In this document: one piece after another, positions 50,950 to 60,212 of the stretch
Position numbering within the stretch: the stretch's first letter is position 1
How the letters are laid out: every line of letters starts with the position of its first letter
Assembly (NCBI GenBank): GCA_002862465.1
Contig: PKDD01000031.1
Span: forward strand, 1-64,000
Source: Haliea sp.
Lineage (GTDB): Bacteria; Pseudomonadota; Gammaproteobacteria; Pseudomonadales; Halieaceae
DNA: 64,000 nucleotides
Reading direction: 5' to 3'
Notes under the pieces: generated by a model
Seen by the model: the letters and a program-made list of their open reading frames with translations, nothing else
Databases searched by the model: none
What the model was told of the DNA's origin: nothing
Made by a program: the position numbers and the translations under genes

Positions 50950-53106
50950 ATGGTCAAATTTTTCTTATCAGTCAATTTATTCGCCCTGTTAGTGCTCACA
51001 CTGTCAGGGTGCACGCCACAGAGTCAAATTGACTCATCCAAATCTTCAGATATTACGGTCTCTCGTCCCGCCGCAGTAGACGCTAGACGCATAAGACAAG
51101 CCGATAGCGAGTCGGGTGAATGGATGACTCATGGGCGCACCTACAGCGAACAACGCTACAGCCCGTTGACACAGATTAATGTCGACAACGTCGCTGAACT
51201 CGGCTTAGCTTGGTCTTACGACCTAGAAACTGAACGCGGCATCGAGGCGACCTCTCTGATGGTAAATGGTGTTGTATATACGACATCTGCCTGGAGCATT
51301 GTGCATGCGATAGATGCTCGAAGTGGCAAAAAGCTTTGGACGTTTGACCCGAAGGTGGCGAAACAAAAAGCTAAACATGCGTGCTGCGATGTCGTCAATC
51401 GAGGCGTTGCCGTATGGAAAGGCCAAGTCTTCTTCGGTGCATTAGACGGACGTCTATTCGCGCTCGACGCGGCTACCGGAGGCGTTAACTGGCAGGTGCC
51501 AACTTTTGACCCAGCCTTGCCTTACACGATTACCGGTGCACCACGGATCATCAAGGATAAGATAATGATCGGCAACGGAGGCGCCGAGTTCGGGGTACGG
51601 GGCTACATCAGCGCTTACAACGTTGCCGATGGATCCATGGCATGGCGTTTCTACACGGTGCCCGGCGATCCGGCGCTAGGATCTGAAAATGACGCGATGG
51701 CTCTAGCCGCTTCAACATGGAATGGCGAATGGTGGAAGCTTGGGGGCGGAGGCGGCACAGTCTGGGACTCAATGGCTTATGACCCTGAGCTAGATCTGCT
51801 GTATTTCGGGGTCGGCAATGGCACTCCTTGGAATCAAGAAATTCGCTCTCCCGGGGGGGGTGACAACTTGTTCTTATCCTCTATCGTTGCTGTTCGTCCA
51901 GACACGGGAGAGTACGTTTGGCACTACCAGACGACACCCGGTGAAACCTGGGATTACACGGCCACACAGCATATTATTCTTGCCGATATTGCATTGCATG
52001 GCCGCATTAGAAAAACACTGATGCAGGCTCCTAAAAATGGTTTCTTCTACCTACTCGACCGTGAAACGGGTGAACTTTTGTCGGCCGAAAACTACATCAA
52101 TATAACGTGGGCAACGCATGTTGATATGGAAACAGGTCGGCCAGTAGAAGTTCCCGAAGCTCGATATATAGATGTGCCGTTTATGCTTTACCCCTCTTAC
52201 CTTGGCGGACATAACTGGCACCCAATGTCATACAGCCCGGCGACCGGCCTTGTCTACATCCCGGTACTGGATATTCCTGCAGTGTATGGACAGCCTGAAA
52301 ACTTCGAATATAACCCAGGTGTTGCCAATACAGGGACAGACTCAGTGATCGGCGGCCTACCCGACGATCAGGCCGAACGAGATGCTATTGGCGCATTGGT
52401 GCAAGGCCGGCTACTAGCATGGGACCCCGTCACACAAAAAGAAGCATGGCGAGTAGAGCACAAGGGGTCATGGAATGGCGGTGTGCTGTCTACGGCGGGT
52501 AACCTTGTATTTCAGGGCACGGCTGACGGCAACCTAGTGGCCTATCGCGCTGACACAGGTGAACAGTTATGGGATTTTTCCACACAGACCGGCGTGGTGG
52601 CACCCCCTATCGCTTACCAGATAGACGGTGAGCAATATATTTCCATTAATGTGGGTTGGGGCGGCGCCTTCGCACTCGTATTTGGCGAATATGTACAGGC
52701 TGAAAGTTTACCCAATGTTAGTCGCGTACTGACATTTAAAGTGGGAGGCAAGGCCACCCTCCCCGCTGTAACCTGGAGGCCGACGGTAGTGTTTGATCCG
52801 CCGCCGCTGAAAGCTCGCGAAGCCACACTGCAATTAGGGCATCAGACTTACCAGGATGTCTGTATGGGTTGTCATGGACTAAATGCCGTCTCAGGGCTGT
52901 TGGTCCCGGATTTAAGAGGCTCGGTTTACCTTTGGGATGAAAAGGGCTGGGAGAGTGTTGTGCGAGGCGGTGCACTCAAAGACCTTGGTATGGCATCCTT
53001 TGGCGATAACATCAGCGCCAAACAAAGCGAGGCTGTGCGGGCCTATGTGATCCAGCAAGCTCAGCGAGCACAGGCTTTAGCAAAAACGTCTCCAACACAA
53101 TTATGA
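50950..53106 (+). CDS. PQQ-dependent quinohemoprotein alcohol dehydrogenase, lipoprotein
   Basis: Periplasmic alcohol oxidation passing electrons to cytochrome. 718 residues. A lipoprotein signal ends in LTLSGC (Cys21), so it is probably anchored to a membrane. Eight-bladed propeller repeats (LFALDAATGGVNW, LLAWDPVTQKEAW, LVAYRADTGEQLW), the vicinal cysteines HACCDVV, the catalytic aspartate in GETWDYTAT, and a C-terminal cytochrome c domain with CMGCH. The residue two after the catalytic Asp is Thr, not the Asp that marks lanthanide-dependent enzymes, so a calcium enzyme is expected. Its stop overlaps an ATG (ATGA) leading into the next transporter gene. Confidence 0.93.
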   Translation: MVKFFLSVNLFALLVLTLSGCTPQSQIDSSKSSDITVSRPAAVDARRIRQADSESGEWMTHGRTYSEQRYSPLTQINVDNVAELGLAWSYDLETERGIEATSLMVNGVVYTTSAWSIVHAIDARSGKKLWTFDPKVAKQKAKHACCDVVNRGVAVWKGQVFFGALDGRLFALDAATGGVNWQVPTFDPALPYTITGAPRIIKDKIMIGNGGAEFGVRGYISAYNVADGSMAWRFYTVPGDPALGSENDAMALAASTWNGEWWKLGGGGGTVWDSMAYDPELDLLYFGVGNGTPWNQEIRSPGGGDNLFLSSIVAVRPDTGEYVWHYQTTPGETWDYTATQHIILADIALHGRIRKTLMQAPKNGFFYLLDRETGELLSAENYINITWATHVDMETGRPVEVPEARYIDVPFMLYPSYLGGHNWHPMSYSPATGLVYIPVLDIPAVYGQPENFEYNPGVANTGTDSVIGGLPDDQAERDAIGALVQGRLLAWDPVTQKEAWRVEHKGSWNGGVLSTAGNLVFQGTADGNLVAYRADTGEQLWDFSTQTGVVAPPIAYQIDGEQYISINVGWGGAFALVFGEYVQAESLPNVSRVLTFKVGGKATLPAVTWRPTVVFDPPPLKAREATLQLGHQTYQDVCMGCHGLNAVSGLLVPDLRGSVYLWDEKGWESVVRGGALKDLGMASFGDNISAKQSEAVRAYVIQQAQRAQALAKTSPTQL

Positions 53107-53254
53107 CTGGCCCTATCATCATCAACGTTACTCAGCAGGCCAGAAAATAAAAAATACTCTGCCCAGCCCCGCGTATGCAACCATTTCAGGATTTTGTCTA
53201 TTTGCCATATCAATCTGCCTTGCGCGTTTTGCCTACGGGCCTCTAATTCCTCCG
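53103..53254 (+). other. Interrupted 5' end of the downstream MFS gene
   Basis: ATG 53103 overlaps the PQQ dehydrogenase stop (ATGA), as expected for a coupled gene, but its frame stops at TAA 53148-53150 in the A-rich run GAAAATAAAAAAT. The transporter frame is open from 53081, and from about 53150 it encodes a typical first membrane helix (SGFCLFAISICLARFAYG) that joins the transporter, without any ATG/GTG/TTG before 53255. A one-base shift at the A-run would join the two. Confidence 0.6.
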
Positions 53255-54370
53255 TTGATCGAGATGCACTGGGTCACCAAGGCTGAGGCTGGGTATCTAG
53301 GGGCGTTTAATGGCCTTGGCTATATTGTCGGTTGCGTTGTAGCACTCTGGCTACCTCGTATCACGGGCATCCGGTTGCTAATGCGTACCTCACTGCTGCT
53401 CGCGGTGATTGGCATTGGCATGTGCTTTTGGAACTTCGGCTTTGCATGGCTAGCTGTGGGACGATCGTTAGCCGGCTTTGCCGCCGCCGCCTTGATGGTT
53501 CACACCACAGCGTTAGTGGTGAGAAGTGTCAGTGCTAAGGCGAAAAGCATGTGTCTTGGGTTTGCCGTTAGCGGGGGTGGAATAGCAATCGTCATTATCA
53601 GCTTGGTGTTACCCTTTTTTATCGTCAAGGGCCCGAGCGGCGGATGGTTCGTGGAGGCCGCAATTACGTTTTTCTTTGCTGCAGTTGCATGGCATTTTGT
53701 GTCGATGGCTCCTCATGAGCGCGAGCCTAGCCCGGACTCAATCGAACCGCTTACACCCAGACGGCGGCGTCTAGTGCTATTGATAACAGCGGCCTATACG
53801 TTAATGAGCGTCGCAGTGGTGCCACACACGTTGTTTTTGGCAGACTACATGCACAACGATTTAGGACTTAGTGTTGGCGATAGCAGCTCGCTTTTTTCAA
53901 TCCTTGGCGTGGGGTGTGCCGTCGGAGCAATTTATGTTGGCCCATTAACGCGGTTTGTCAACACCCGCTGGAGCTTGTCGATTAACTATATGATGGCGAC
54001 GGCTGCCATCGCTATGGTCTTGTTGTTTGACTCCGTTATCGTTGTCGCTGGCTCGGCATTTTTGATCGGGGTCTCCCTTTTCGGAGTTGTCGCGCTTTCA
54101 TCTATACGCACGCTTGAAATAGTGGGGCTGTCTCGGCATGCTCACTTTTGGGGTGGTATGGCGCTAGGGTTCGGCGCGGGCATGGCGGGCGGAAGCTATG
54201 CAATGTCCGCATTATTGTCGCGTGGATTTCATTACATTGATCTGTTTCAGATAGCACAGGTCACTGTGATCTGCGCTCTGATAATCCTTCTTTTCGCGCG
54301 GTGGCGCTACCAGGATCTCGAGAGCTTGAATGAAAAAGACAACGATCAAGCCATTCATTTAACCGTTTAG
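53255..54370 (+). CDS. YbfB/YjiJ-like MFS transporter, N-terminus in interrupted frame
   Basis: 371 residues from TTG 53255, but true homologues would start about 35-50 residues earlier. The upstream frame encodes the missing first helix, including ARFAYGPLIPPLI. Membrane segments and the loop GYLGAFNGLGYIVGCVVALWLPRITG fit the YbfB/YjiJ family of unknown substrate. It follows the PQQ dehydrogenase, so it might import or export the alcohol or its product. With a start only at TTG 53255 the protein lacks helix 1 and may not work, hence a frameshift, a rare start codon or a sequence error must be considered. Confidence 0.78.
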   Translation: MIEMHWVTKAEAGYLGAFNGLGYIVGCVVALWLPRITGIRLLMRTSLLLAVIGIGMCFWNFGFAWLAVGRSLAGFAAAALMVHTTALVVRSVSAKAKSMCLGFAVSGGGIAIVIISLVLPFFIVKGPSGGWFVEAAITFFFAAVAWHFVSMAPHEREPSPDSIEPLTPRRRRLVLLITAAYTLMSVAVVPHTLFLADYMHNDLGLSVGDSSSLFSILGVGCAVGAIYVGPLTRFVNTRWSLSINYMMATAAIAMVLLFDSVIVVAGSAFLIGVSLFGVVALSSIRTLEIVGLSRHAHFWGGMALGFGAGMAGGSYAMSALLSRGFHYIDLFQIAQVTVICALIILLFARWRYQDLESLNEKDNDQAIHLTV

Positions 54371-54514
54371 TTTGTCTACTCACAGAGTCCGCTACTCGAC
54401 TGCCTGACCGAACTTCTCGTCACGCACGCCGCTCTCGGGCCTGTTATTTATTCGCTTATTTGAGTACAGTGACCCGTTCAGGGATTTGCCTGCAGACCTT
54501 TCGAGGATTCATTC

Positions 54515-55807
54515 GTGCCTGACAGCAGTAACGCGATTAGCAGGCTTCTGAAACGAGTTTCAAAAATTGAAGCCCACGAAGTCAATGCGACTCTAAGCTC
54601 GTTTCTTTTTGTCGTTATATTGATGTCGGCGTATTACATCTTGCGTCCTGTGCGGGACGCAATGGCCAGTGATTGGTCCGATGCAGAAGTCAGTTGGTTA
54701 TGGACGATAAATTTCTTTATCAGCACTGCTGTTGTTGCGCTTTATGGTGTTGCCGTATCCCGGTTCCGCTTTCAGCTGTTGGTGCCGACGGTGTACGGTT
54801 TTTTTGCCCTGACGTTTGTCGTTTTCTATGTGGCCGCGTCAGGCTCTGTCGATCGGACATTAATCGATAAATCGTTCTATGTCTGGGTCAGCGTATTTAG
54901 TCTGCTACATATTTCAGTGTTCTGGAGTTTTATGTCTGACCTGTTCAACAAAGAACAAGCGGGCAGACTTTTTGGCATCATTGCGGCAGGCGCAAGCGTC
55001 GGCGGCCTGATTGGTCCTGCTATACCTTCCTTTTTCTCCGAGTCTTTAGGCACAGACAACTTGATGTTGATTGCGAGCGGTATGCTGTTGCTGCCAATTC
55101 CGATCATCTTCCACTTACAATCGCTGAAGTCTTCAGCGTTGCATAATGAGGACTTCATGTCACAAAAGGCACCAGCGAAGATTGGGGGCAACCCGTTTGC
55201 GGGCTTTAAATTGTTTTTTTCAAACCCCTATTTGCTGGCGATCGCTTTATTTATTTTTCTCTATACCGGCATAAGCTCGTTTGTCTACTTTGAGCTAAAA
55301 AATCTACTGGCCGATTTAAGTCGTCCAGAGCGAACAGCTGTGTGGGCGCAAATGGACCTAGCGGTCAACACTCTGTCCATTGCTACGGGGTTATTTGCAA
55401 CCGGGCGTATTATGAGCAAATTTGGTATGCCAGTGACGATAGCACTTGTTCCAGTGCTCATTTGCATTGGTTTAGTTGTGATAGCCGTATCTCCTGCTAT
55501 TGCAGTAGTTGTAGGCTTACAGATATTGCGGCGCACTGGTAACTACGCTGTTACCCGTCCTGCTAGGGAAATGCTTTTCACGCGGGTTGATCGGGAAACA
55601 CGCTTCAAAGCAAAGCCGGTCATTGACATCGTCGCTTATCGTGGAGGGGATACCATCATGGCTTGGTTATTCACTGGTCTAACACAGGGTCTGGGGCTGG
55701 GCTTGGCTGCCGTCGCGCTCGTTGGCGCGGGAATAGCGGCACTGTGGACACTAGTAGCACTCTATCTAGGACGATGGTTCGAAAGAGATGGAAGAGAATC
55801 TGCCTAA
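54515..55807 (+). CDS. MFS/NTP-NDP exchange transporter-like protein
   Basis: 430 residues with about twelve hydrophobic segments. AYYILRPVRDAMASDWS near the N-terminus and NKEQAGRLFGIIAAGASVGGLIGPA are typical of the bacterial relatives of TLC ATP/ADP translocases, in an MFS fold. In free-living bacteria the substrate is not known. GTG start after CGAGGA. It stands 144 bases after the YbfB-like gene on the same strand. Confidence 0.8.
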   Translation: MPDSSNAISRLLKRVSKIEAHEVNATLSSFLFVVILMSAYYILRPVRDAMASDWSDAEVSWLWTINFFISTAVVALYGVAVSRFRFQLLVPTVYGFFALTFVVFYVAASGSVDRTLIDKSFYVWVSVFSLLHISVFWSFMSDLFNKEQAGRLFGIIAAGASVGGLIGPAIPSFFSESLGTDNLMLIASGMLLLPIPIIFHLQSLKSSALHNEDFMSQKAPAKIGGNPFAGFKLFFSNPYLLAIALFIFLYTGISSFVYFELKNLLADLSRPERTAVWAQMDLAVNTLSIATGLFATGRIMSKFGMPVTIALVPVLICIGLVVIAVSPAIAVVVGLQILRRTGNYAVTRPAREMLFTRVDRETRFKAKPVIDIVAYRGGDTIMAWLFTGLTQGLGLGLAAVALVGAGIAALWTLVALYLGRWFERDGRESA

Positions 55808-55860
55808 ACGGCGTTTCGCGTGCCTTCTAATTACATAAACATTATCTACGGAGCAGCAGT

Positions 55861-56967
55861 ATGAAAAACTTCTCACTCGTTTCAATCTTGACCCTCATGC
55901 TAGGCATAACGCCTTGTGTCGCAGAGGAAAATAGGGGCAACGGCGCGCCTCCGAAAGACGATTCCTCACTAAAATATGTTGAATTCAGTCAAATGGGAAA
56001 CCCCGCAAAAGTGCTGGAGGTGAGAACGGACACTGCGCGCGCTTTACAAAATGGTGAGGTGAGAGTCAAGGTACTGGCGACACCCATTCATCCCTCAAAC
56101 CTACTGCAAATTTCTGGGTTCTATGGGATTGCCCCAGAGTTGCCGTCTACCCCCGGCAGCGAAGGCGTGGGCCAAGTCATAGAGACGTCGCCAGGAGTGA
56201 CGCGCTTGGCTGTTGGTCAGCAGGTACTTTTAGTCGGTGGTGGCACTTGGCGTGATCAAATTATCGCACCGGCTGCCAGCTTTATCCCCTTGCCGGATCT
56301 TGGAACACCAAGTTCTGAAATCATTGAGCAACTCTCTATGACCGCGGTTAATCCGCTTTCTGCGCTTCTGATGTTGACGTCTTTTGTCGATCTTGAAGAG
56401 GGCGATTGGCTTGTGCACAGCGCTGCAAACTCCGCCGTCGGGGGGTATATTATTCAGCTCGCAAAGCAACGCGGCATAAAGACGGTAAATATTGTGCGTC
56501 GTGAAGGTCTAGCAGAAGACTTAATGTCAAAGGGTGGCGATGTCGTGTTAATCGATGGCCCGGACCTTGTCGCACAAATCGCCAGCGCCACCGATAACGC
56601 GCCGATGGCGCTCGGGATCGATGCCGTGGGCGGTAAAACGTTTACTCGCCTAGCGCAAAGCCTCAACAATGGCGGCACTATAGTATCGTATGGCGTAATG
56701 TCTGGAAAACCCGTGACGTTGAATCCAGCGATGCTGATTTTTAATGACATTCGAGTACGTGGATTTTGGCTATCCAAGTGGTTTGAGACGGCTCCAATGG
56801 CGGAGCAACAGGCGGCCTTTGGACAGATAATTCCTTTGATCGTTAGCGGTGCGCTCTCCGCAAATGTTGACTCGCGGTTTACCGTTAGCGAGATAAAACA
56901 AGCGGTCGAGCGCGCGGCGCAATCGGGCAGGAATGGCAAAGTCCTTATTGTGCCGAACGGGCAATAG
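55861..56967 (+). CDS. Zinc-less MDR (enoyl reductase-like) oxidoreductase with signal peptide
   Basis: 368 residues. GroES-like domain (VKVLATPIHPSNLLQISGFYG, PGSEGVGQV) then a Rossmann domain (VHSAANSAVGGYIIQLAKQRG, NIVRR, GIDAVGGKTF). It resembles the MECR/2-enoyl-CoA and quinone reductase branch of medium-chain dehydrogenases, which bind NADPH and lack zinc. Oddly a good Sec signal precedes the domain (hydrophobic core, cleavage after CVA). A mature periplasmic protein of this fold would have to obtain NADPH there. GGAGCAG precedes the ATG, supporting this start. Confidence 0.8.
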   Translation: MKNFSLVSILTLMLGITPCVAEENRGNGAPPKDDSSLKYVEFSQMGNPAKVLEVRTDTARALQNGEVRVKVLATPIHPSNLLQISGFYGIAPELPSTPGSEGVGQVIETSPGVTRLAVGQQVLLVGGGTWRDQIIAPAASFIPLPDLGTPSSEIIEQLSMTAVNPLSALLMLTSFVDLEEGDWLVHSAANSAVGGYIIQLAKQRGIKTVNIVRREGLAEDLMSKGGDVVLIDGPDLVAQIASATDNAPMALGIDAVGGKTFTRLAQSLNNGGTIVSYGVMSGKPVTLNPAMLIFNDIRVRGFWLSKWFETAPMAEQQAAFGQIIPLIVSGALSANVDSRFTVSEIKQAVERAAQSGRNGKVLIVPNGQ

Positions 56968-57102
56968 AAGCGTTTTCAGAAGATCGCGCCGGGCTGACCG
57001 CCTCTCATGTTGCAGGATAGGATACGGAGGCGACACGATAAAAAAGGGCGATTGATATGTTTGAAAGACCGCCGCGAACTTCACTGTGATGATAGCAAAC
57101 AA

Positions 57103-57127
57103 TCGTAAAGGGGCGTCACCCGCCCCT
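57103..57127 (-). terminator. Rho-independent-like terminator of the RND remnant
   Basis: AGGGGCG (minus strand, 57127-57121) pairs with CGCCCCT (57115-57109) around a five-base loop that contains the remnant's stop codon. It is followed by TTTACG. A compact G+C stem at exactly this place suggests the old pump operon kept its terminator. Confidence 0.6.
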
Positions 57128-57480
57128 ACATCTCCGGCATAGTAGCCATCGGTCCATTAGCGAATATGCTACTGGCACGACTAACAGTGTCAGCAGCGCA
57201 GAACTCACCACTCCGCCAATCACCGCTACCGCTAGTGCACCGTATTGTCCTGCGCCCTCACCTACCCTAACCGCAGCCGGCAGCATAGCCAGTACGATGG
57301 TTAAAGAGGTCATTAACACCGGGCGCATGCGGCGCGGGCACGCTTCTCGGATAACCGTTGCAGTATCCATACCTTGCCTGCGATAGCGGCTAATCAAATC
57401 TGCTAACTAAACGGTCGTTAAGCACGATGATAGGTGTTGCCAGCAACGTCTACGTTTCCCGAGGCTTGATATCTAGTGTA
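57116..57480 (-). pseudogene. C-terminal stump of an RND efflux pump permease
   Basis: An open frame of 93 codons (57116-57397) encodes only the end of an AcrB/MexB-like inner-membrane pump: RYRRQGMDTATVIREACPRRMRPVLMTSLTIVLAMLPAAV, then YGALAVAVIGGVVSSALLTLLVVPVAYSLMDRW. Real permeases have over 1000 residues. Upstream, in another frame with stops, PIIVLNDRLV resembles the preceding membrane helix (usually GIVVNNAILLVD), so the decay includes frameshifts. The other nine-tenths and the membrane-fusion partner are gone. Confidence 0.75.
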
Positions 57481-57797
57481 AGGCTAGGTAGCAGATGGCG
57501 CAGCATGCATTGCTCGATTAATAGACATCTCAGAACACGCCGACCCGATGTATCGGTATTTTGTTCCAGTAATAAAAACGCATTTGATACTACAGGTTAA
57601 ACGTTATTAGCCAACTTCATACTCCATTCGCGTTCAAGCGTTCGAATTGCAAAATAGTGTTGATGACAGAGATTTAACCTACGACCTGACTGTAATGGCG
57701 ATAAATATAATGTCTTTTAGCGGCATTCCACTACGTTTTTTATCCTGTATCCTATATTCTGCGTTAACTACGACATTTCGTATTTAAGGAAGCATTG
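57481..57797. other. Gap before the sulfatase gene
   Basis: 317 bases between the pump stump and the sulfatase. I find no further recognisable pump sequence and no ORF. The A+T-rich 3' half probably carries the sulfatase promoter. Confidence 0.3.
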
Positions 57798-59345
57798 ATG
57801 AATTTCCAGTATTTAATCCAAGTTGGACTCTGCACGATATTGTGCCTGTTAGTGGCCGCTGTATATGCGGAGACCGATAAGCCAAATATATTAATTATTT
57901 GGGGTGATGATATAGGCATCACAAACATTAGTGCCTATAGCGATGGCCTTATGGGTTATCGAACTCCCAATATAGACAGTTTGGCAAAAGACGGGATGAT
58001 ATTTACTGATTATTACGGCGAACAGAGTTGTACCGCAGGGCGCTCTGCATTTATTACAGGGCAGCACCCTGTGCGGACTGGGCTGACTAAGGTAGGCACG
58101 CCCGGAGCCGCAACCGGACTGAGTGCTGAGGATCCTACCTTGGCTGAAATGCTGAAGCCCCTCGGTTATGCGACGGCACATTTTGGTAAAAATCACTTAG
58201 GCGACCGAGATAAATTCTTACCCACAAATCACGGCTTCGATGAATTCTTTGGCAATCTCTACCACTTAAATGCTGAAGAACTGCCAGAAAGTCCCGATTA
58301 TCCGCAGGATGCTTGGTTCCAGCAAGGTTTCAACCCGAGAGGGGTTATCCACAGTTATGCCGACGGACGCATTGAAGACTCTGGGCCACTGACCCGCAAG
58401 CGTATGGAAAATATAGATGAAGAGTTCGAAGCAGAAGCGATAAAGTTTATCGACCAATCGGTAGCGGCAGATAAACCATTCTTTGTGTGGCTGAATACCA
58501 CCGGCATGCATTTTTGGACCCATCCAGCAGATAAGCATATTGGGAAATCGGGTCAAGGGCCCTATAACGATGTGATGGTGGCACATGATGAACTTGTAGG
58601 CCGCATGCTTCAGCAGATCACAAAGCTGGGTATAGAAGATAATACGATCGTGGTATACAGTACGGATAACGGACCACACTACAACACATGGCCAGATGCC
58701 GCGATTACACCTTTCCGCAGTGAAAAGAACACTAATTGGGAAGGAGGTTATCGTGTCCCAGCAATCGTTAAGTGGCCAGCGAAAATCAAAGGCGGCCAAG
58801 TCTCAAATGAAATAATGTCACACCTTGACTGGCTGCCAACCTTGATGGCCGCAGTCGGAGACCCTAACGTCATCAGTGAACTGAAAAAAGGTCGCTCATT
58901 CGGTCCTAAGGCCTATAAAGTCCACTTAGATGGATACAACTTTCTACCTTACTTGACCGGACAGACTGCGAAGGGTCCACGTGAAGAGTTTTTCTATTTC
59001 AGTGATGACGGTCTTCTGGTGGGCACGCGAGTAAAAGACTGGAAAGTAGTCTACGCCGAGCAGCGAGCCAAGCAATTTCAAGTGTGGCGTGAGCCCTTTG
59101 TTCGCTTGCGTATTCCTAAATTGTTCAACCTGCGCCGCGATCCGTATGAGCGAGCAGATACAGATTCAAACACCTATAACACCTGGTGGGAGAATAATTC
59201 AGCCTGGATATTCTATGGTTCTGCAAAAGCCTTGGGGTTTGCGCAGACTTTTGGTCAATATCCATCACGACAGCCTCCAAATAGCTTTACCGTTGATGGC
59301 ATAGTGGGCGAGTTAACTAAGTTTCAGCGACAACAAAAAAACTAA
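57798..59345 (+). CDS. Exported arylsulfatase-type sulfatase
   Basis: Hydrolyses sulfate esters outside the cytoplasm. 515 residues with a Sec signal ending near AAVYAE. DKPNILIIWGDDIG (metal-binding Asp pair), EQSCTAGRSAFITGQHPVRTG (formylglycine motif C-x-A-x-R), FGKNHLGD and YSTDNGPHYNTWPD are all present, so it should be active if a formylglycine-generating enzyme is made elsewhere. ATG 57798 after AAGGAAG; a TTG one codon earlier is ignored. The PhyH gene follows after 36 bases, probably in one operon. Confidence 0.93.
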   Translation: MNFQYLIQVGLCTILCLLVAAVYAETDKPNILIIWGDDIGITNISAYSDGLMGYRTPNIDSLAKDGMIFTDYYGEQSCTAGRSAFITGQHPVRTGLTKVGTPGAATGLSAEDPTLAEMLKPLGYATAHFGKNHLGDRDKFLPTNHGFDEFFGNLYHLNAEELPESPDYPQDAWFQQGFNPRGVIHSYADGRIEDSGPLTRKRMENIDEEFEAEAIKFIDQSVAADKPFFVWLNTTGMHFWTHPADKHIGKSGQGPYNDVMVAHDELVGRMLQQITKLGIEDNTIVVYSTDNGPHYNTWPDAAITPFRSEKNTNWEGGYRVPAIVKWPAKIKGGQVSNEIMSHLDWLPTLMAAVGDPNVISELKKGRSFGPKAYKVHLDGYNFLPYLTGQTAKGPREEFFYFSDDGLLVGTRVKDWKVVYAEQRAKQFQVWREPFVRLRIPKLFNLRRDPYERADTDSNTYNTWWENNSAWIFYGSAKALGFAQTFGQYPSRQPPNSFTVDGIVGELTKFQRQQKN

Positions 59346-59381
59346 TAACTGTTCGATATCAAGGATCTGTGGTGAGGAACT

Positions 59382-60212
59382 ATGGCAACGCCCAGAGCTG
59401 TCACAAAGGCGATTAGCGAGCCTTATCCGTTAACCGCCGATGAGATTCGCGCGTTTCGTGCGGATGGCTATATTCACCTAGCTAAGGTATTTACCAATGA
59501 TGTTTTGGAATACTACGAACCTATTATCTCTAGGGTCACCCAACAGTACGATCCAGCCGCAAGTATCCCACTTGAGGATAAAGATCTTTATGGGAAGGCG
59601 TTCATACAACTGTGTAATCTATGGCGGCATGACGCAAAAGTGAAAGAATTGGTCTTCTGTAAGCGTTTAGCCAGGCTAGCCACAGAGCTAATTGGAGCGT
59701 CAAGCATTAGGCTCTACCACGATCAGTCGCTGTATAAGGAGCCGTCAGGCGGCATTACGCCCTGGCATGTAGACCAGCAATACTGGCCAATGGATTCTGG
59801 GAAAAATGTGACTGCTTGGATTCCGTTGCAAAGCACACCAGTGGAAATGGGGCCGTTATGTTTTGGTCGTGGTAGCCACCTGAAACACATCGCGCGTGAT
59901 GTGGAAATCTCTAACGAATCGGAGCGAATGATTGCGCAAACAATCAAAAAAGAGGGGATTATCGAGATTCAAAAGCCCTATGCTTTTGGGGATGTAAGCT
60001 TTCATTCTGGATGGACGCTTCACCGCGCCGGCGGTAATGCCACTAAACAGATGAGAAAGGCACATACCATCATTTACATGGATGGGGAGATGCGACTAAA
60101 GACAAGCCGTAATCTAAATCAAGAGAATGACCGCGTCAGTTGGTGTGGTGATACGGCTGACGGCAGTGTGATTGATGGACCTCTAACGCCGTTACTGTAT
60201 CGCAATCGCTAG
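59382..60212 (+). CDS. Phytanoyl-CoA dioxygenase family (PhyH) protein
   Basis: Fe(II)/2-oxoglutarate dioxygenase of 276 residues. Metal ligands are seen in TPWHVDQQYW (HxD) and FHSGWTLHRAGGN (distal His and nearby Arg). SIRLYHDQSLYKEP and GPLCFGRGSHLK are family blocks. Substrate unknown; bacterial members hydroxylate small organic acids, alkyl sulfates or secondary metabolites. Linkage with the sulfatase suggests one sulfated substrate. GAGGA precedes the ATG. Confidence 0.88.
   Translation: MATPRAVTKAISEPYPLTADEIRAFRADGYIHLAKVFTNDVLEYYEPIISRVTQQYDPAASIPLEDKDLYGKAFIQLCNLWRHDAKVKELVFCKRLARLATELIGASSIRLYHDQSLYKEPSGGITPWHVDQQYWPMDSGKNVTAWIPLQSTPVEMGPLCFGRGSHLKHIARDVEISNESERMIAQTIKKEGIIEIQKPYAFGDVSFHSGWTLHRAGGNATKQMRKAHTIIYMDGEMRLKTSRNLNQENDRVSWCGDTADGSVIDGPLTPLLYRNR

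Noticed and set aside
58266-58799. 177-codon minus-strand ORF
   Set aside because: Antisense to the sulfatase; composition of a shadow frame.
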